From positions 1-64,000 of the forward strand of contig NYYZ01000039.1 in the NCBI GenBank assembly GCA_002686945.1: DNA of 64,000 bases. Direction: 5' to 3'. This document shows, piece after piece, positions 34,538 through 43,855 of this stretch (positions are counted from its first letter, which is position 1; each line of letters begins with the position of its first letter). A program made the translations under genes and the position numbers. Under the pieces are notes generated by a model. The model ran no database searches. It was not told where the DNA came from and worked only from the letters and a program-made list of their open reading frames with translations. The DNA is from Planctomycetota bacterium. GTDB taxonomy: Bacteria; Planctomycetota; UBA1135; GCA-002686595.

Positions 34538-35638
34538 ATGGCAGACATCAGCATCAAAGTCGACGGCATCCGGTTCGTCAACCCATTCATCCTGGCATCG
34601 GGCCCGCCCGGCACCAACGGAAAGGTCATCCAGCGATCTTTTGAGCTGGGCTGGGGAGGAATCGTCTGCAAGACCATCAGCCTCGACCACAGTCAGGTGC
34701 ACAACACCGTTCCACGCTACGCCAAACTGACCGATCCTGATGATCGCAAGAAGGTGCTGGGCTTCCAGAACATTGAACTGATCAGTGACAGGCCATTTGA
34801 CCTCTGGCTGGAAGAACTCACCGCTGCCAAGAAGGCCTACCCGGATCGCGTCCTGATCGCGTCGATCATGGAAGAGTTGGAAGAGGACAAGTGGATCGAG
34901 ATCACTGAGCGCACGCAAGCGACCGGAATCGATGCCTTGGAACTCAACCTCTCCTGCCCGCACGGCCTGCCCGAACGACAGATGGGCGCCGCCATGGGCC
35001 AGGATCCCGAGATCGTGGCCCAGGTCACCGGCTGGGTGAAGTCTGTGTCCAAAGTACCCGTCTGGGCCAAGATGACCCCCAACATCACCGATATCACTCT
35101 GCCCGCCAAGGCCGCGGCCAGCGCTGGCGCTGAAGGCATCAGCGCCATCAACACGATTCTGTGTGTGATAGGCATCAACCTCGACACCATGCGGCCGATG
35201 CCCACAGTGGAAGGCTACACGGTTCCAGGCGGTTTCTCGGGTCAGGCGGTGCGCCCCCTGGCCCTGCGACAGGTGATGGAGTGCGCCCGCGCCTGCCCCG
35301 AACAATCCATCAGCGGCATGGGCGGCATCGAGAACGCTCTTGATGCGGTGCAGTTCATGGCCCTTGGCGCCTCCACCGTCCAGATCTGCACAGGTGCCAT
35401 GCTGCAGGGATATGAGATGATCGGGAAACTTTGCGATGACCTCTCGGACTTCCTCGATTCCAAGAACATGGCATCCCTACAAGAACTCATCGGTGTCTCC
35501 CTGCCTTACTTTTCAACGCACCGCGATCTGGTAGACCGCCAGCGCAAGGCCAAGCGAGAAAAAGCCGGTCAAGCCGGCCGTGACAGCATGTGGAAAGGAG
35601 ATATCAAGTCCGAGACGGAAGGTCTGATTACGGACTGA
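34538..35638 (+). CDS. preA: Dihydropyrimidine dehydrogenase subunit PreA-like, without Fe-S domain
   Basis: The FMN barrel of dihydropyrimidine dehydrogenase is recognised by VNPFILASGPPGTNG, GWGGIVCKTI, LNLSCPHG, AKMTPNITDI and SGMGGIENALDAVQF. The enzyme reduces uracil or thymine to the dihydro form in the first step of the pathway. E. coli PreA and mammalian DPD end in two 4Fe-4S motifs; this 366-residue protein stops after the barrel with a Lys/Arg-rich tail and has no CxxCxxC. No PreT gene is present. The loop that carries the general-acid Cys in mammalian DPD reads AAMGQDPE, with Met153 in that place. The electron partner must be elsewhere or different. Confidence 0.85.
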   Translation: MADISIKVDGIRFVNPFILASGPPGTNGKVIQRSFELGWGGIVCKTISLDHSQVHNTVPRYAKLTDPDDRKKVLGFQNIELISDRPFDLWLEELTAAKKAYPDRVLIASIMEELEEDKWIEITERTQATGIDALELNLSCPHGLPERQMGAAMGQDPEIVAQVTGWVKSVSKVPVWAKMTPNITDITLPAKAAASAGAEGISAINTILCVIGINLDTMRPMPTVEGYTVPGGFSGQAVRPLALRQVMECARACPEQSISGMGGIENALDAVQFMALGASTVQICTGAMLQGYEMIGKLCDDLSDFLDSKNMASLQELIGVSLPYFSTHRDLVDRQRKAKREKAGQAGRDSMWKGDIKSETEGLITD

Positions 35639-35642
35639 CTTG

Positions 35643-37112
35643 CTACTGGTCGGCAGCGCGAGAAGGAACGCGCCCGCAAAGCTGCATCCCAAGCCAGTAG
35701 ACCGCAACAGAGATCGCGAAACCAACAAACCAAGCGTACTGGTAGAGGTCAGTCCAAAAAGATTGGCCTTCCAACCCTCTCGCCGCAGCGAGGAAGCCGG
35801 GTACGTTGGGAGCCACGCCCAGCACTAGAGCGAAGATCGCGATCATGTTGACGCCCCTCTCATAGGAATAGGAGCCGTCAGATCGGTACAACCCCTCCAG
35901 GTCGAGGTTTGTGCGCCGCACAAGAAAGTAGTCCGCGATCACGATGCCTCCAATGGGGCCCAGCAATGCTGAATAACCAAGCAGCCAGGTGAAAATGTAG
36001 CCGCCGGTGCTCTCGATCAGGTGCCAGGGCATGATGACCACCCCTATACCAGCGGTGATCATGGCCCCCATGCGAAAACCCGCTCGGCGCGGGGCCAGAT
36101 TCATGATCGCGTTGGCAGGGGCGACCACATTGGCAGCGATGTTGGTGGAGAGGGTCGCGATGGTCAGGGCGAAGAGCGAGATCACCACAGCAAAGCCCCC
36201 TCCCATACGCCCGGCCAAGGCTGTGGGGTCGGGAATCGCTTCGCCAAAGATCACCACGGTGGCCGATGTCACAGCGACTCCGATGAAGGCGAAGAGAGTC
36301 ATGAACAGGGGCAAGCCAATCGCCTGGCCGAGCATCTGGTCCTTCTGACTCTTGGCGTAGCGCGTGAAGTCGGGGATGTTCAGCGACAAAGTCGCCCAAA
36401 AGCCAACCATGCCGGTGAGTCCGGGCCAGAAGGCGCTCATGAACTGACCTTCCTTTTCGCCACCCTCATCAAAAGCTGACGTGGCAGAGAGCATCTCACC
36501 AAAACCGTCCGCCTTGATGTAGGCCCAAGCCAGAAGCGCCAACCCCAGCAAGATCAAGAACGGCGCAGCCCAGGTCTCCAACAGTCGGATCGAGTCAATT
36601 CCGCGCAAGAGAACCGCAACTTGTAAACCCCAGAATGCGAAGAAGCAGAGCAGCTCGCCCCCGTTGATTCCAAGCCAGGCGATGTCCTCCCCCACCAGCA
36701 TGCCCGAGCCCAAGGCGTTCACCAACTGATAGATCGCACTACCCCCGATCCAGGTTTGAATCCCAAACCAACCACAGGCCACAAGCGCGCGCAAAACAGA
36801 AGGCACATGGGCCCCCACAATTCCAAAACTCGCTCGGGACAGCACGGGAAAGGGCACCCCATACTTAGTGCCCGCATGTCCGTTGAGCAGCATTGGCACC
36901 AGCACGATGACATTCCCGAGCAGCACCGTGCAAACCGCCTGCCACCAGTTCATTCCAAGGTCAATCAGGCCTCCTGCCAACATGTAGGTCGGCACACAAA
37001 CAACCATCCCAATCCAGAGGGACGCCATGTGATGTACCTTCCAAGTGCGGTCTTGCTGAGAAGTGGGCGCAAGATCGTCGTTGATCAGACGGGGGTCAGG
37101 GTTCTTCAGCAT
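35643..37112 (-). CDS. NCS1 family nucleobase:cation symporter
   Basis: The 489 residues form about twelve transmembrane helices with family signatures such as LIDLGMNWWQAVCTVLLGNVIVL (early) and RASFGIVGAHVPSVLRALVACGWFG, and a PIGGIVIADYFLVRRTNLD segment near the C-terminal part. NCS1 carriers import uracil, cytosine, allantoin, hydantoin or purines. Its stop is 4 bases from the preA stop in convergent orientation, so uracil or a related pyrimidine is the likely substrate and the gene completes the locus. TAGCCT lies 9 bases before the ATG and no Shine-Dalgarno sequence is evident. Confidence 0.9.
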   Translation of the reverse strand: MLKNPDPRLINDDLAPTSQQDRTWKVHHMASLWIGMVVCVPTYMLAGGLIDLGMNWWQAVCTVLLGNVIVLVPMLLNGHAGTKYGVPFPVLSRASFGIVGAHVPSVLRALVACGWFGIQTWIGGSAIYQLVNALGSGMLVGEDIAWLGINGGELLCFFAFWGLQVAVLLRGIDSIRLLETWAAPFLILLGLALLAWAYIKADGFGEMLSATSAFDEGGEKEGQFMSAFWPGLTGMVGFWATLSLNIPDFTRYAKSQKDQMLGQAIGLPLFMTLFAFIGVAVTSATVVIFGEAIPDPTALAGRMGGGFAVVISLFALTIATLSTNIAANVVAPANAIMNLAPRRAGFRMGAMITAGIGVVIMPWHLIESTGGYIFTWLLGYSALLGPIGGIVIADYFLVRRTNLDLEGLYRSDGSYSYERGVNMIAIFALVLGVAPNVPGFLAAARGLEGQSFWTDLYQYAWFVGFAISVAVYWLGMQLCGRVPSRAADQ

Positions 37113-37166
37113 GGAGGTATGAGGCTAGCGATTTGGCCTTGGTCAGAGCCAGGATTGATGGACTTT

Positions 37167-38357
37167 CTACTGGCCTCCGCCCTCTTGGTCAATGCTCCTC
37201 AACCGAGCTGTGGCTGCAGCCGTTCCTTCCCCAGTAGCCTCCGCAAGTACCCGTTCAATATTGCTGAAGAGCACCTTTTCTATAGACGTGGAGTCGAACC
37301 CGCGAGACTCAAGGCCCGGAACCAGGGCCTGGTAGCAACTGGCATCGGTGAGTCCCTGGGGCGTACATTCGATGCCGTCGTAGTCCGATCCAATGCCCAC
37401 ATGATCAATGCCGGCGACTTCCACTGCGTGGCATATATGATCCAGGACACGGTCCAAGGGTAGGGGCTTGACCTGGGCCTGCAGCCATTCGGCCTGCATG
37501 AGAAAGGTGTCAGTGGGGTTGGATCCCCGCAAGGACTGGTACTCCTCGGTCTCATGCAATCGGGATTCGGTGGCGCGCGCATCAGCGTCAAGGAAAGGAG
37601 TACAAAAGACAATTCCCAGGACGCCTCGATTTTCTGCCAGGGCCTTCATCTGTTCATCACGCAGGTTCCGTGGATGGTCATGCAATGCATAGCACCCGGA
37701 ATGGCTAACAAGGACGGGAGCGCTGCTGACTTCAACGGCCTCGTAGAAACTCAGCTCCCCCGCGTGGGAGAGATCCACCAACATGCCCAATCGGTTCATG
37801 GTTTGCACAACCTCACGGCCGAATGGAGAGAGCCCAGGAGGAATTCCCGGTCCGGCACCATCCCGACACGAACGAATCCAGTCCAAGTGATTGTTCCAGA
37901 CAAGAGTCATCACTCGCACTCCATGATCAAAGAACCACGCGAGGTTTTCGAGACTGCCTTCAATGGAATGACCTCCTTCGATGCCGAACAAAGCGCCAAT
38001 GCGCCCAGACGCTCGAGCGGCCTGCAGGTGCTGGGCATTGCCGACCCACTGAACCCGATCCGGATGACGCGCCATGAGTTGGTGACCCTGGGTCAAGAGG
38101 CGCGTGGTACGTTCGCGCGCCCCGATTTCGCCAGCTTGAATGTGCAAGGGATCGCACCAACAAACCAGCACCACCGCAGCCAGCCCCCCCTCGCGACCGC
38201 GCACCAGATCCAAGTGTCCAGGCGTACGCTGGCCCAGGTCATGAGCCAGATCCAGATCCCTCTGCAGGGAGTCGCAGTGGACATCAAAAACCGGGATCAA
38301 GTCTTCCATAGCCCCATTCTGGCCCCCAGGGGCCTCTCCATGTATGTCTTCTGCCAT
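37167..38357 (-). CDS. Membrane dipeptidase-like protein (peptidase M19)
   Basis: The product hydrolyses dipeptides, possibly with D-residues or dehydro residues, using two zinc ions. Ligands are visible in VFDVHCDSL (H and D), the bridging Glu in FGIEGGHSIEG, His in LVSHSGCYALHDHPRN, and the late Asp in HVGIGSDYDG. The start at 38357 is preceded by AAGGAG at 10 bases and gives 396 residues; a longer open frame runs under the opposite response regulator gene and is not protein-like. ATG 38309 is a second candidate. No signal peptide is seen. Confidence 0.88.
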   Translation of the reverse strand: MAEDIHGEAPGGQNGAMEDLIPVFDVHCDSLQRDLDLAHDLGQRTPGHLDLVRGREGGLAAVVLVCWCDPLHIQAGEIGARERTTRLLTQGHQLMARHPDRVQWVGNAQHLQAARASGRIGALFGIEGGHSIEGSLENLAWFFDHGVRVMTLVWNNHLDWIRSCRDGAGPGIPPGLSPFGREVVQTMNRLGMLVDLSHAGELSFYEAVEVSSAPVLVSHSGCYALHDHPRNLRDEQMKALAENRGVLGIVFCTPFLDADARATESRLHETEEYQSLRGSNPTDTFLMQAEWLQAQVKPLPLDRVLDHICHAVEVAGIDHVGIGSDYDGIECTPQGLTDASCYQALVPGLESRGFDSTSIEKVLFSNIERVLAEATGEGTAAATARLRSIDQEGGGQ

Positions 38358-38427
38358 TCCGACAGGTCTCCTTGTCGCGGCTTGGGCCATCTGCCAGAAC
38401 GGCAGCACCCGAGCTTCGAGAGTCCCG

Positions 38428-38445
38428 CTGGGGACCAAACCCCAG
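38428..38445. repeat. Short perfect inverted repeat in the divergent region
   Basis: CTGGGG-ACCAAA-CCCCAG lies between the divergent dipeptidase and response regulator genes. It may be a regulator site or chance; nothing else is seen in this 250-base region. Confidence 0.3.
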
Positions 38446-38607
38446 ATGGCCCAAGCCCTTGCATCATAAGGACTTGGAGCGTTCGAGCCCAACAGGCCTC
38501 TGGGAAGATTGATCGGCACGGGCTTTGCATTTCCTGATACTCGACCAATGCCCCGGGTGCCTTCCAGGCCCCCTCCCAGGCACCCCAGACCAGCCTCACC
38601 CAACCCC

Positions 38608-38991
38608 ATGCAACTCCACCGCATTCTGATCGCTGACGACGATCCCGAGATCCTGGCGGGGGCCGTGGACCTGCTCAGCATGTCCGGGCGTGAGGTACTG
38701 ACCGCATCGGACGGCCAAGAGGCCCTGGACACCTTGCAACTGGGCGGCCTGCACCTGGCCCTGCTCGACCTGCACATGCCTCGGCAATCCGGCCTCGATA
38801 TCTTCCAGCATGTGCGTGAACGCAACATCACCATCCCCTGCCTGTTCTGGTCCGGCGAGGCAACAGACACCACAGCTCAGTGGCTGGTCGATGAAGGCGC
38901 CGCTGGCTTTCTGCGCAAGCCCGTCAAACCCAGCGAGTTGCGGGCCTGCGTGGCCAAGACCTTGGAACAACACTGGGGTCTCGCCAGCTGA
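38608..38991 (+). CDS. Single-domain response regulator
   Basis: The 127 residues form one receiver domain: acidic pair in ILIADDDPE, phospho-acceptor D54 in LALLDLHMPRQSG, a Ser switch residue in FWSGEA and Lys in LRKPVKP. No output domain is present, so it acts by protein contact or in a phosphorelay. The start is put at ATG 38608 directly before MQLHRILIADDD; upstream in-frame residues are Pro/Arg-rich. No kinase gene is adjacent. groES follows after 104 bases. Confidence 0.88.
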   Translation: MQLHRILIADDDPEILAGAVDLLSMSGREVLTASDGQEALDTLQLGGLHLALLDLHMPRQSGLDIFQHVRERNITIPCLFWSGEATDTTAQWLVDEGAAGFLRKPVKPSELRACVAKTLEQHWGLAS

Positions 38992-39050
38992 ACGCAAACC
39001 AACATCCACCGCTGGTCGTGCCACAACCTAATGCAACGCGACCAACGGCT

Positions 39051-39095
39051 CCAACCAACTTACCCCAACCCCATAACTTCAATCCCAGACCCCCC
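39051..39095 (+). promoter_or_regulatory. G-poor leader of groES without Shine-Dalgarno sequence
   Basis: The 45 bases before the groES ATG contain a single G and consist mainly of C and A. They should be unstructured in RNA. No CIRCE inverted repeat (TTAGCACTC and its complement) is found upstream of groES. Confidence 0.4.
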
Positions 39096-39410
39096 ATGGC
39101 TACTACCAAGTCCAAGAAAAAAACCGCCATCCGCCCCCTCGGTGACCGCGTCCTCGTCCAGCGTGTCGAGGCCGAAGACATGACCGCCGGTGGCATCCTG
39201 CTGCCCGAATCTGCCAAGGAGAAGCCCAAAGAAGGCATCATCATTTCCATCGGCTCAGGCCGCACTCTCGATAACGGCGACAAGAGCACTTTCAGCGTCG
39301 CAGTCGGCGATCGCGTGTTGTTCACCTCCTATGGTGGCACCGAAGTCAAGTTCAACGGCGAAGATTATCTGATCATGCGCGAGGACGACATCCTCGGCGT
39401 CATCGGCTGA
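39096..39410 (+). CDS. groES: Co-chaperonin GroES
   Basis: GroES caps the GroEL folding chamber. The 104-residue protein has the family core [14 protein letters not shown], the mobile loop [15 protein letters not shown] and the end DDILGVIG. A lysine-rich N-terminal extension ([11 protein letters not shown]) precedes the usual start. ATG 39096 is chosen because the upstream in-frame sequence is Pro/Asn-rich and not family-like. groEL follows 43 bases downstream in the standard order. Confidence 0.96.
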   Translation: MATTKSKKKTAIRPLGDRVLVQRVEAEDMTAGGILLPESAKEKPKEGIIISIGSGRTLDNGDKSTFSVAVGDRVLFTSYGGTEVKFNGEDYLIMREDDILGVIG

Positions 39411-39453
39411 TCGCGCATCTGTTTCCAACCAAATCAATCAAGAGGACCTACTC

Positions 39454-41067
39454 ATGGCCGCTAAACAAATCTCCTATGACAACAACGCGCGGGAGCACAT
39501 CAAAGAGGGTGTGCAAAAGCTTGCGCGGGCTGTCAAAGTCACCCTGGGCCCGCGTGGGCGCAATGTGATCATTGAAAAATCATTCGGCAGCCCGACCGTC
39601 ACCAAGGACGGCGTGACTGTTGCCAAGGAAGTCGAACTAGACGACGCCTACGAGAACATGGGCGCCCAACTGGTCAAGCAAGTTGCCCAGAAGACAAACG
39701 ATGTGGCAGGTGATGGCACCACCAGCGCGACCGTGCTGGCCGAAGCCATTTTCCTTGAAGGCCTCAAGAACGTGACCGCAGGCGCCAGCCCGGTGATCCT
39801 CAAGCGCGGCATCGAAGGTGCCGTCAAGACCTGTGTTGGCAAGCTCAAGAAGCTCTCCACTCCGGTCAAGGGACACAAGGAAATCGCCGCAGTCGCAGGC
39901 ATCGCCGCCAACAACGATGTGGAAATCGGCCAGAAGATTGCCGATGCCATGGAAGCGGTAGGCAAAGACGGAGTAATCACCGTCGAAGACGGCAGCACCC
40001 TTGACACCGAGATCACCTTGGTAGAGGGCATGGAGTTCGACAAAGGCTGGCTGTCGCCGCACTTCATCACGGACCCAGCCAACATGGAGGCTTCTTTCGA
40101 GAACGCTCACATTCTGATCCATGAGAAGAAGATCACAACGATCCAACCGCTCGTTCCGATTCTGGAGCAAGCGATCCAAGGTGGCCGTCCTCTGGTGATC
40201 ATCGCCGAAGACATCGAAGGCGAAGCCCTTACGACCCTGGTGGTGAACAGGCTGCGTGGCTCATTCCCCATCTGCGCCATCAAAGCCCCGGGCTTTGGAG
40301 ATCGTCGCAAGGCCATGATGCAGGACATCGCGGCTTTGACGGGTGGTACCGCAGTAATGGAAGACATGGGTGTGCAGGTCGAGAACCTGACTCTCAAGGA
40401 TCTTGGTAGCGCGAAGAAAGTAACCATCACCAAGGACAGCACACTGATCGTCGAAGGCGGCGGCCGCAAGGCCGACGTCAAGGCGCGCATTGAGCAGATC
40501 CGCGGCGAGATTGAAAACACCAAGTCGGACTACGACCGCGAGAAGCTCGAGGAGCGACTCGCCAAATTGTCCGGCGGAGTTGCCCAGATCAATGTGGGCG
40601 CGGCCACCGAGGCCGAGATGAAGGAGAAGAAGGCGCGCGTTGAAGACGCCTTGCACGCCACCCGTGCAGCCGTCGAAGAAGGCACCGTCCCCGGAGGCGG
40701 CAGCGCTCTGCTCTCCTGCATCAAGACTCTCGAAGGTCTCAAGCTGGAAGGTGACGAGCGTGTCGGTGCCATGATCGTGCGCCGCGCCCTTGAAGCTCCC
40801 ATACGTCAGATCGCAATCAACGCGGGCCAGGATGGCGCCGTAGTGGTACAGAACGTGTGCAGCGAAAAGAGTGCCAACTACGGCTACAACGCCGCAACCA
40901 ATAGCTACGAGGACCTGACAAAATCGGGTGTCATCGACCCCACCAAGGTTGTGCGCTCTGCCTTGCAGAATGCCGCTTCAGTGGCCGGTCTGCTGCTGAC
41001 TACTGACGCCCTGGTTTCCGAAGCACCCGGTGCTGAGAAGGAACCTGCAGGCGGCCATAGCCACTAG
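39454..41067 (+). CDS. groEL: Chaperonin GroEL
   Basis: This 537-residue chaperonin shows [42 protein letters not shown] and [11 protein letters not shown], all conserved ATP-site and equatorial-domain elements. The C-terminus ends GGHSH instead of the GGM repeat tail of E. coli GroEL. A clear ribosome site (AGAGGA) lies before the ATG, in contrast to groES. A strong terminator follows the stop by about 20 bases. This is the only groEL copy in the window. Confidence 0.98.
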   Translation: MAAKQISYDNNAREHIKEGVQKLARAVKVTLGPRGRNVIIEKSFGSPTVTKDGVTVAKEVELDDAYENMGAQLVKQVAQKTNDVAGDGTTSATVLAEAIFLEGLKNVTAGASPVILKRGIEGAVKTCVGKLKKLSTPVKGHKEIAAVAGIAANNDVEIGQKIADAMEAVGKDGVITVEDGSTLDTEITLVEGMEFDKGWLSPHFITDPANMEASFENAHILIHEKKITTIQPLVPILEQAIQGGRPLVIIAEDIEGEALTTLVVNRLRGSFPICAIKAPGFGDRRKAMMQDIAALTGGTAVMEDMGVQVENLTLKDLGSAKKVTITKDSTLIVEGGGRKADVKARIEQIRGEIENTKSDYDREKLEERLAKLSGGVAQINVGAATEAEMKEKKARVEDALHATRAAVEEGTVPGGGSALLSCIKTLEGLKLEGDERVGAMIVRRALEAPIRQIAINAGQDGAVVVQNVCSEKSANYGYNAATNSYEDLTKSGVIDPTKVVRSALQNAASVAGLLLTTDALVSEAPGAEKEPAGGHSH

Positions 41068-41088
41068 ACCTGTCTAGCCTCCAGAACC

Positions 41089-41130
41089 AAACACGCCCAC
41101 CCCCGCTATCAAGCAGGGGTGGGCGTGTTT
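41089..41130. terminator. Strong, probably bidirectional terminator hairpin
   Basis: AAACACGCCCACCCC and GGGGTGGGCGTGTTT form a perfect stem of about 14-15 bp around an 11-12-base loop. It lies between the stops of groEL (plus) and the ABC-F gene (minus) and ends in TTT on both strands, so it can serve both. Confidence 0.85.
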
Positions 41131-41200
41131 GCTTGATCGAGACCAGGTAAGGCTCTGCACTTGAACAAGGTGACAGGTGCCGGTCTTAGATCCGAACAGA

Positions 41201-43111
41201 TCACTCTCGCTCCGCCAGCTCTTCCCAACGGAGCATGGCGGTCATAAGGGCTTGTTCCACTTCTTCGCGTTCACTGGTCAAGGCAAGTGCCTGCTCATTA
41301 CCGCTGCGATAGAGGTCCGGTTGAGAGAGGGCTCCATCCAGACGGACGATGTCGGACTCAAGACTGCTGATTCGCTGAGTGAGTTCCTCCAGTTCAGTGC
41401 GTTCCCAATTGCTGAGGCGCTTGGGCTTGGAGGAGGGTTCTGGCGAGGTGGAAGCAGGCCCGCTCGTTTGGCGTTTTGTCTTTCGACGCTTGTCCCCTTC
41501 GCTGGCCAATTTGTCAAGCAGCTCACTCATGGAGCCGTGATGCATTTGCGGCCCCTCTGGCCCCCCCAGATGCAAGATCTGCGTAGCTACGCGATCCAAG
41601 AACCAGCGATCGTGACTGACCACGATCAACACCCCTTGGAATGCCAGTAGGGCCTCTTCCAGGGCTCGCAGAGTGCTCAGATCCAAGTCGTTGGTAGGCT
41701 CATCGAGCACCAGCACATTGCCGCCGGAAAGAAGCAACTTGGCCAAGACCACGCGCCCCCGTTCGCCGCCAGAAAGCTTGCCGATCAGGACATGCTTCTT
41801 GGGCCCCGGAAAAAGGAACTGGTTCAGAAACGAAGCCACACTGATGCGTTCCGTGCCAACAAGGACAAAGGCTCCCTCCCCGGCAACCTCCTCCACCACC
41901 GTCTTTTCTGGATCCAAGTCCGACCGACGCTGATCGACAATGGAAAACTCAACGGTCTCCCCGAGCTCGACGGTGCCCCGATCAGGCTGTAGCTGACCCA
42001 ACAGAATCCGCAAGAGAGTCGTCTTGCCCGCTCCGTTGGGACCCACAATTCCAAGACGCATCCCCGGAGTGACCTCCAAGTCCATGGAGGGCAGGACCAC
42101 GCGCTCTCCAAGAGCATGCTGCAGTCCCTTGACCTCCAACACGCGGTTGCCCAGGCGGCGGCCAATCACAAAGCGCATGGAGAGATCGTTGCTACGCTCT
42201 TCCGGTTCGTCATTGACGAGTTCCTCGTAGCGTTCAATACGCGCCTTGGCCTTGGTGCTGCGGGCCTTCGGACCACGGCGCATCCAGGCGGTCTCCCGCC
42301 GCAGTAGGAGCAAACGAGAGCGCTCATCCTTGGCATCCACCTCAAGCCGCGCGGCGCGCTGCTCCACATAGGAGGAGTAGCCGCCGCTGTAGTGGTAGAC
42401 CTTGCCCTGGTCGATTTCCACAATACGGTCAACGATACGATCAAGCAGGTAGCGGTCATGGGTGACCAGGACCAAGGGCGCCTTGATCAACCGCAGACGC
42501 TCCTCCAACCAAGCGATCACAAAGGTGTCCAAGTGATTGGTGGGCTCATCCAACAAGAAGATATCCGGCTGGCTGACAAGCAACTGGGCAAGGGCCACCC
42601 GGCGCACTTCACCACCAGAGAGTTCTCCACACCTGGCACCTGAATCGAGCAGCCCAACCCCGTGAATGGTTGCCTCCACCACATGCTCCACATCCGCGCC
42701 ACCAAGATCATCAAGCCGCGCCTGAAGTTGCTCTTGACGGCGCAGGAGTCGCCCCAAGACCTCGCTCGCCAAATCAGGACTCGCCAGAGAATCATGCAAC
42801 TCACCGAGTTCTGCAAGCAACTCCTCGCGGCCCACAAAACCCTTTCGCACCGTCTCTTTGATGGTCTCCTGGAGATCAAACTTAGGCTCCTGTTCCAGGT
42901 ATCCGATGCGAAGCCCGCTGGATCGAACCACCTTGCCGCTCTCTGGTTCCAGCTCGCCAGTCAAGAGCCGTAGAAGAGTCGACTTGCCGCAACCATTGAC
43001 ACCAATCAGGCCCAAGCGATCGCTCTCGCCTACTGTCAGACTGACCCCGCGAAGCAAGGGTCTGTCCGCATCAAAGGACTTACAGACATCGATCAGACTG
43101 ATCAGAGCCAT
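41201..43111 (-). CDS. ABC-F family ATP-binding protein
   Basis: Two ABC cassettes lie in one 636-residue polypeptide without membrane segments: first Walker A GVNGCGKST and signature LSGGEVRRVALAQLL, second Walker A GPNGAGKTT and signature LSGGERGRVVLAKLL, each followed by LLDEPTNHLD or VLDEPTNDLD. A basic linker joins them and a coiled coil of about 100 residues ends the protein, as in Uup. ABC-F proteins act on ribosomes or branched DNA intermediates. The gene lies 11 bases after rnhA and ends before the shared terminator. Confidence 0.92.
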   Translation of the reverse strand: MALISLIDVCKSFDADRPLLRGVSLTVGESDRLGLIGVNGCGKSTLLRLLTGELEPESGKVVRSSGLRIGYLEQEPKFDLQETIKETVRKGFVGREELLAELGELHDSLASPDLASEVLGRLLRRQEQLQARLDDLGGADVEHVVEATIHGVGLLDSGARCGELSGGEVRRVALAQLLVSQPDIFLLDEPTNHLDTFVIAWLEERLRLIKAPLVLVTHDRYLLDRIVDRIVEIDQGKVYHYSGGYSSYVEQRAARLEVDAKDERSRLLLLRRETAWMRRGPKARSTKAKARIERYEELVNDEPEERSNDLSMRFVIGRRLGNRVLEVKGLQHALGERVVLPSMDLEVTPGMRLGIVGPNGAGKTTLLRILLGQLQPDRGTVELGETVEFSIVDQRRSDLDPEKTVVEEVAGEGAFVLVGTERISVASFLNQFLFPGPKKHVLIGKLSGGERGRVVLAKLLLSGGNVLVLDEPTNDLDLSTLRALEEALLAFQGVLIVVSHDRWFLDRVATQILHLGGPEGPQMHHGSMSELLDKLASEGDKRRKTKRQTSGPASTSPEPSSKPKRLSNWERTELEELTQRISSLESDIVRLDGALSQPDLYRSGNEQALALTSEREEVEQALMTAMLRWEELAERE

Positions 43112-43122
43112 CCAACAGACCT

Positions 43123-43773
43123 CTAGACTGTCTCACGCCGCCAGGCCATGGCCAGACTGTCCGCGTACTCGTTCCAGCGGTTTCCCGCATGTGCGGCAAT
43201 CCACTCGAGAGTGCAGTTCGGATGGGCGCGGGAAAGGGCCAGTAACTCCTGCACGAGTTCGAGGTTCTTGATCTCGCCGCCCTTCTTCTTCCAGCCCTTT
43301 TTTTCCCAACCTGGAGCCCATTGGGTGATCGTGTCCACGCATAGGCGGCTGTCCGTGTAGAGCGTGACCACGGCGTCCTCTGGCAGGAGCCGATAGGCCT
43401 CGATCAAGGCGGTCAACTCCATTCGGTTGTTTGTGGTTTCTGGATCGTAGCCGTGGCGGGACGCGCGAACCTCCCCGCCTTCGACCCAGACCACACCCCA
43501 GCCCCCAGGGCCAGGGTTGGGCACCGAGCTGCCATCGGTAAAAATGCCTTCCCCTGGGCCATCGGTGTATTTCTGAAGGACCTCGGCCACGGTCAGGTTT
43601 TCTTCTCGGGCACTGGTGCGCCTGGATCTTCTGGATCCGGGTGCCTTGGTGCCGGAAGACCTGGACCGGGAGTGCTTGCGGCAGAGCTTCGGTTCCCAGC
43701 CTGGATACTTGTCGAGGGTCGCCTGGGGCAATTCAAAAGTCTCCCCGCAATCTTGACAGGCAAATGAAGGCAT
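43123..43773 (-). CDS. rnhA: Ribonuclease HI with N-terminal zinc-knuckle-like extension
   Basis: The enzyme cleaves the RNA strand of RNA-DNA hybrids. Catalytic residues are D80 (IFTDGSS), E119 (NNRMELTAL), D141 (LYTDSRL) and D205 (RWNEYADS), with H195 in the flexible loop. Before this domain lie about 70 residues with C6, C9, C31 and H34, a possible zinc site, and an Arg/Ser-rich basic linker. The extension differs from the usual hybrid-binding domain of RNase HI. The start at 43773 (MPSFACQDCG) begins exactly at the zinc motif. Confidence 0.9.
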   Translation of the reverse strand: MPSFACQDCGETFELPQATLDKYPGWEPKLCRKHSRSRSSGTKAPGSRRSRRTSAREENLTVAEVLQKYTDGPGEGIFTDGSSVPNPGPGGWGVVWVEGGEVRASRHGYDPETTNNRMELTALIEAYRLLPEDAVVTLYTDSRLCVDTITQWAPGWEKKGWKKKGGEIKNLELVQELLALSRAHPNCTLEWIAAHAGNRWNEYADSLAMAWRRETV

Positions 43774-43855
43774 GGTCCCACCATAGACAACTGCCGACAG
43801 GGTTCCCAGCACCTCTCGGCCAATCGGTTATCCTATCCGACCGTCGGACGAATCA

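Noticed and set aside
38358-38873. N-terminal extension of the dipeptidase frame
   Set aside because: It runs antisense through the response regulator gene, is Arg/Ser-rich, and AAGGAG supports the start at 38357.
38992-39095. CIRCE element before groES
   Set aside because: No TTAGCACTC/GAGTGCTAA pair is present.
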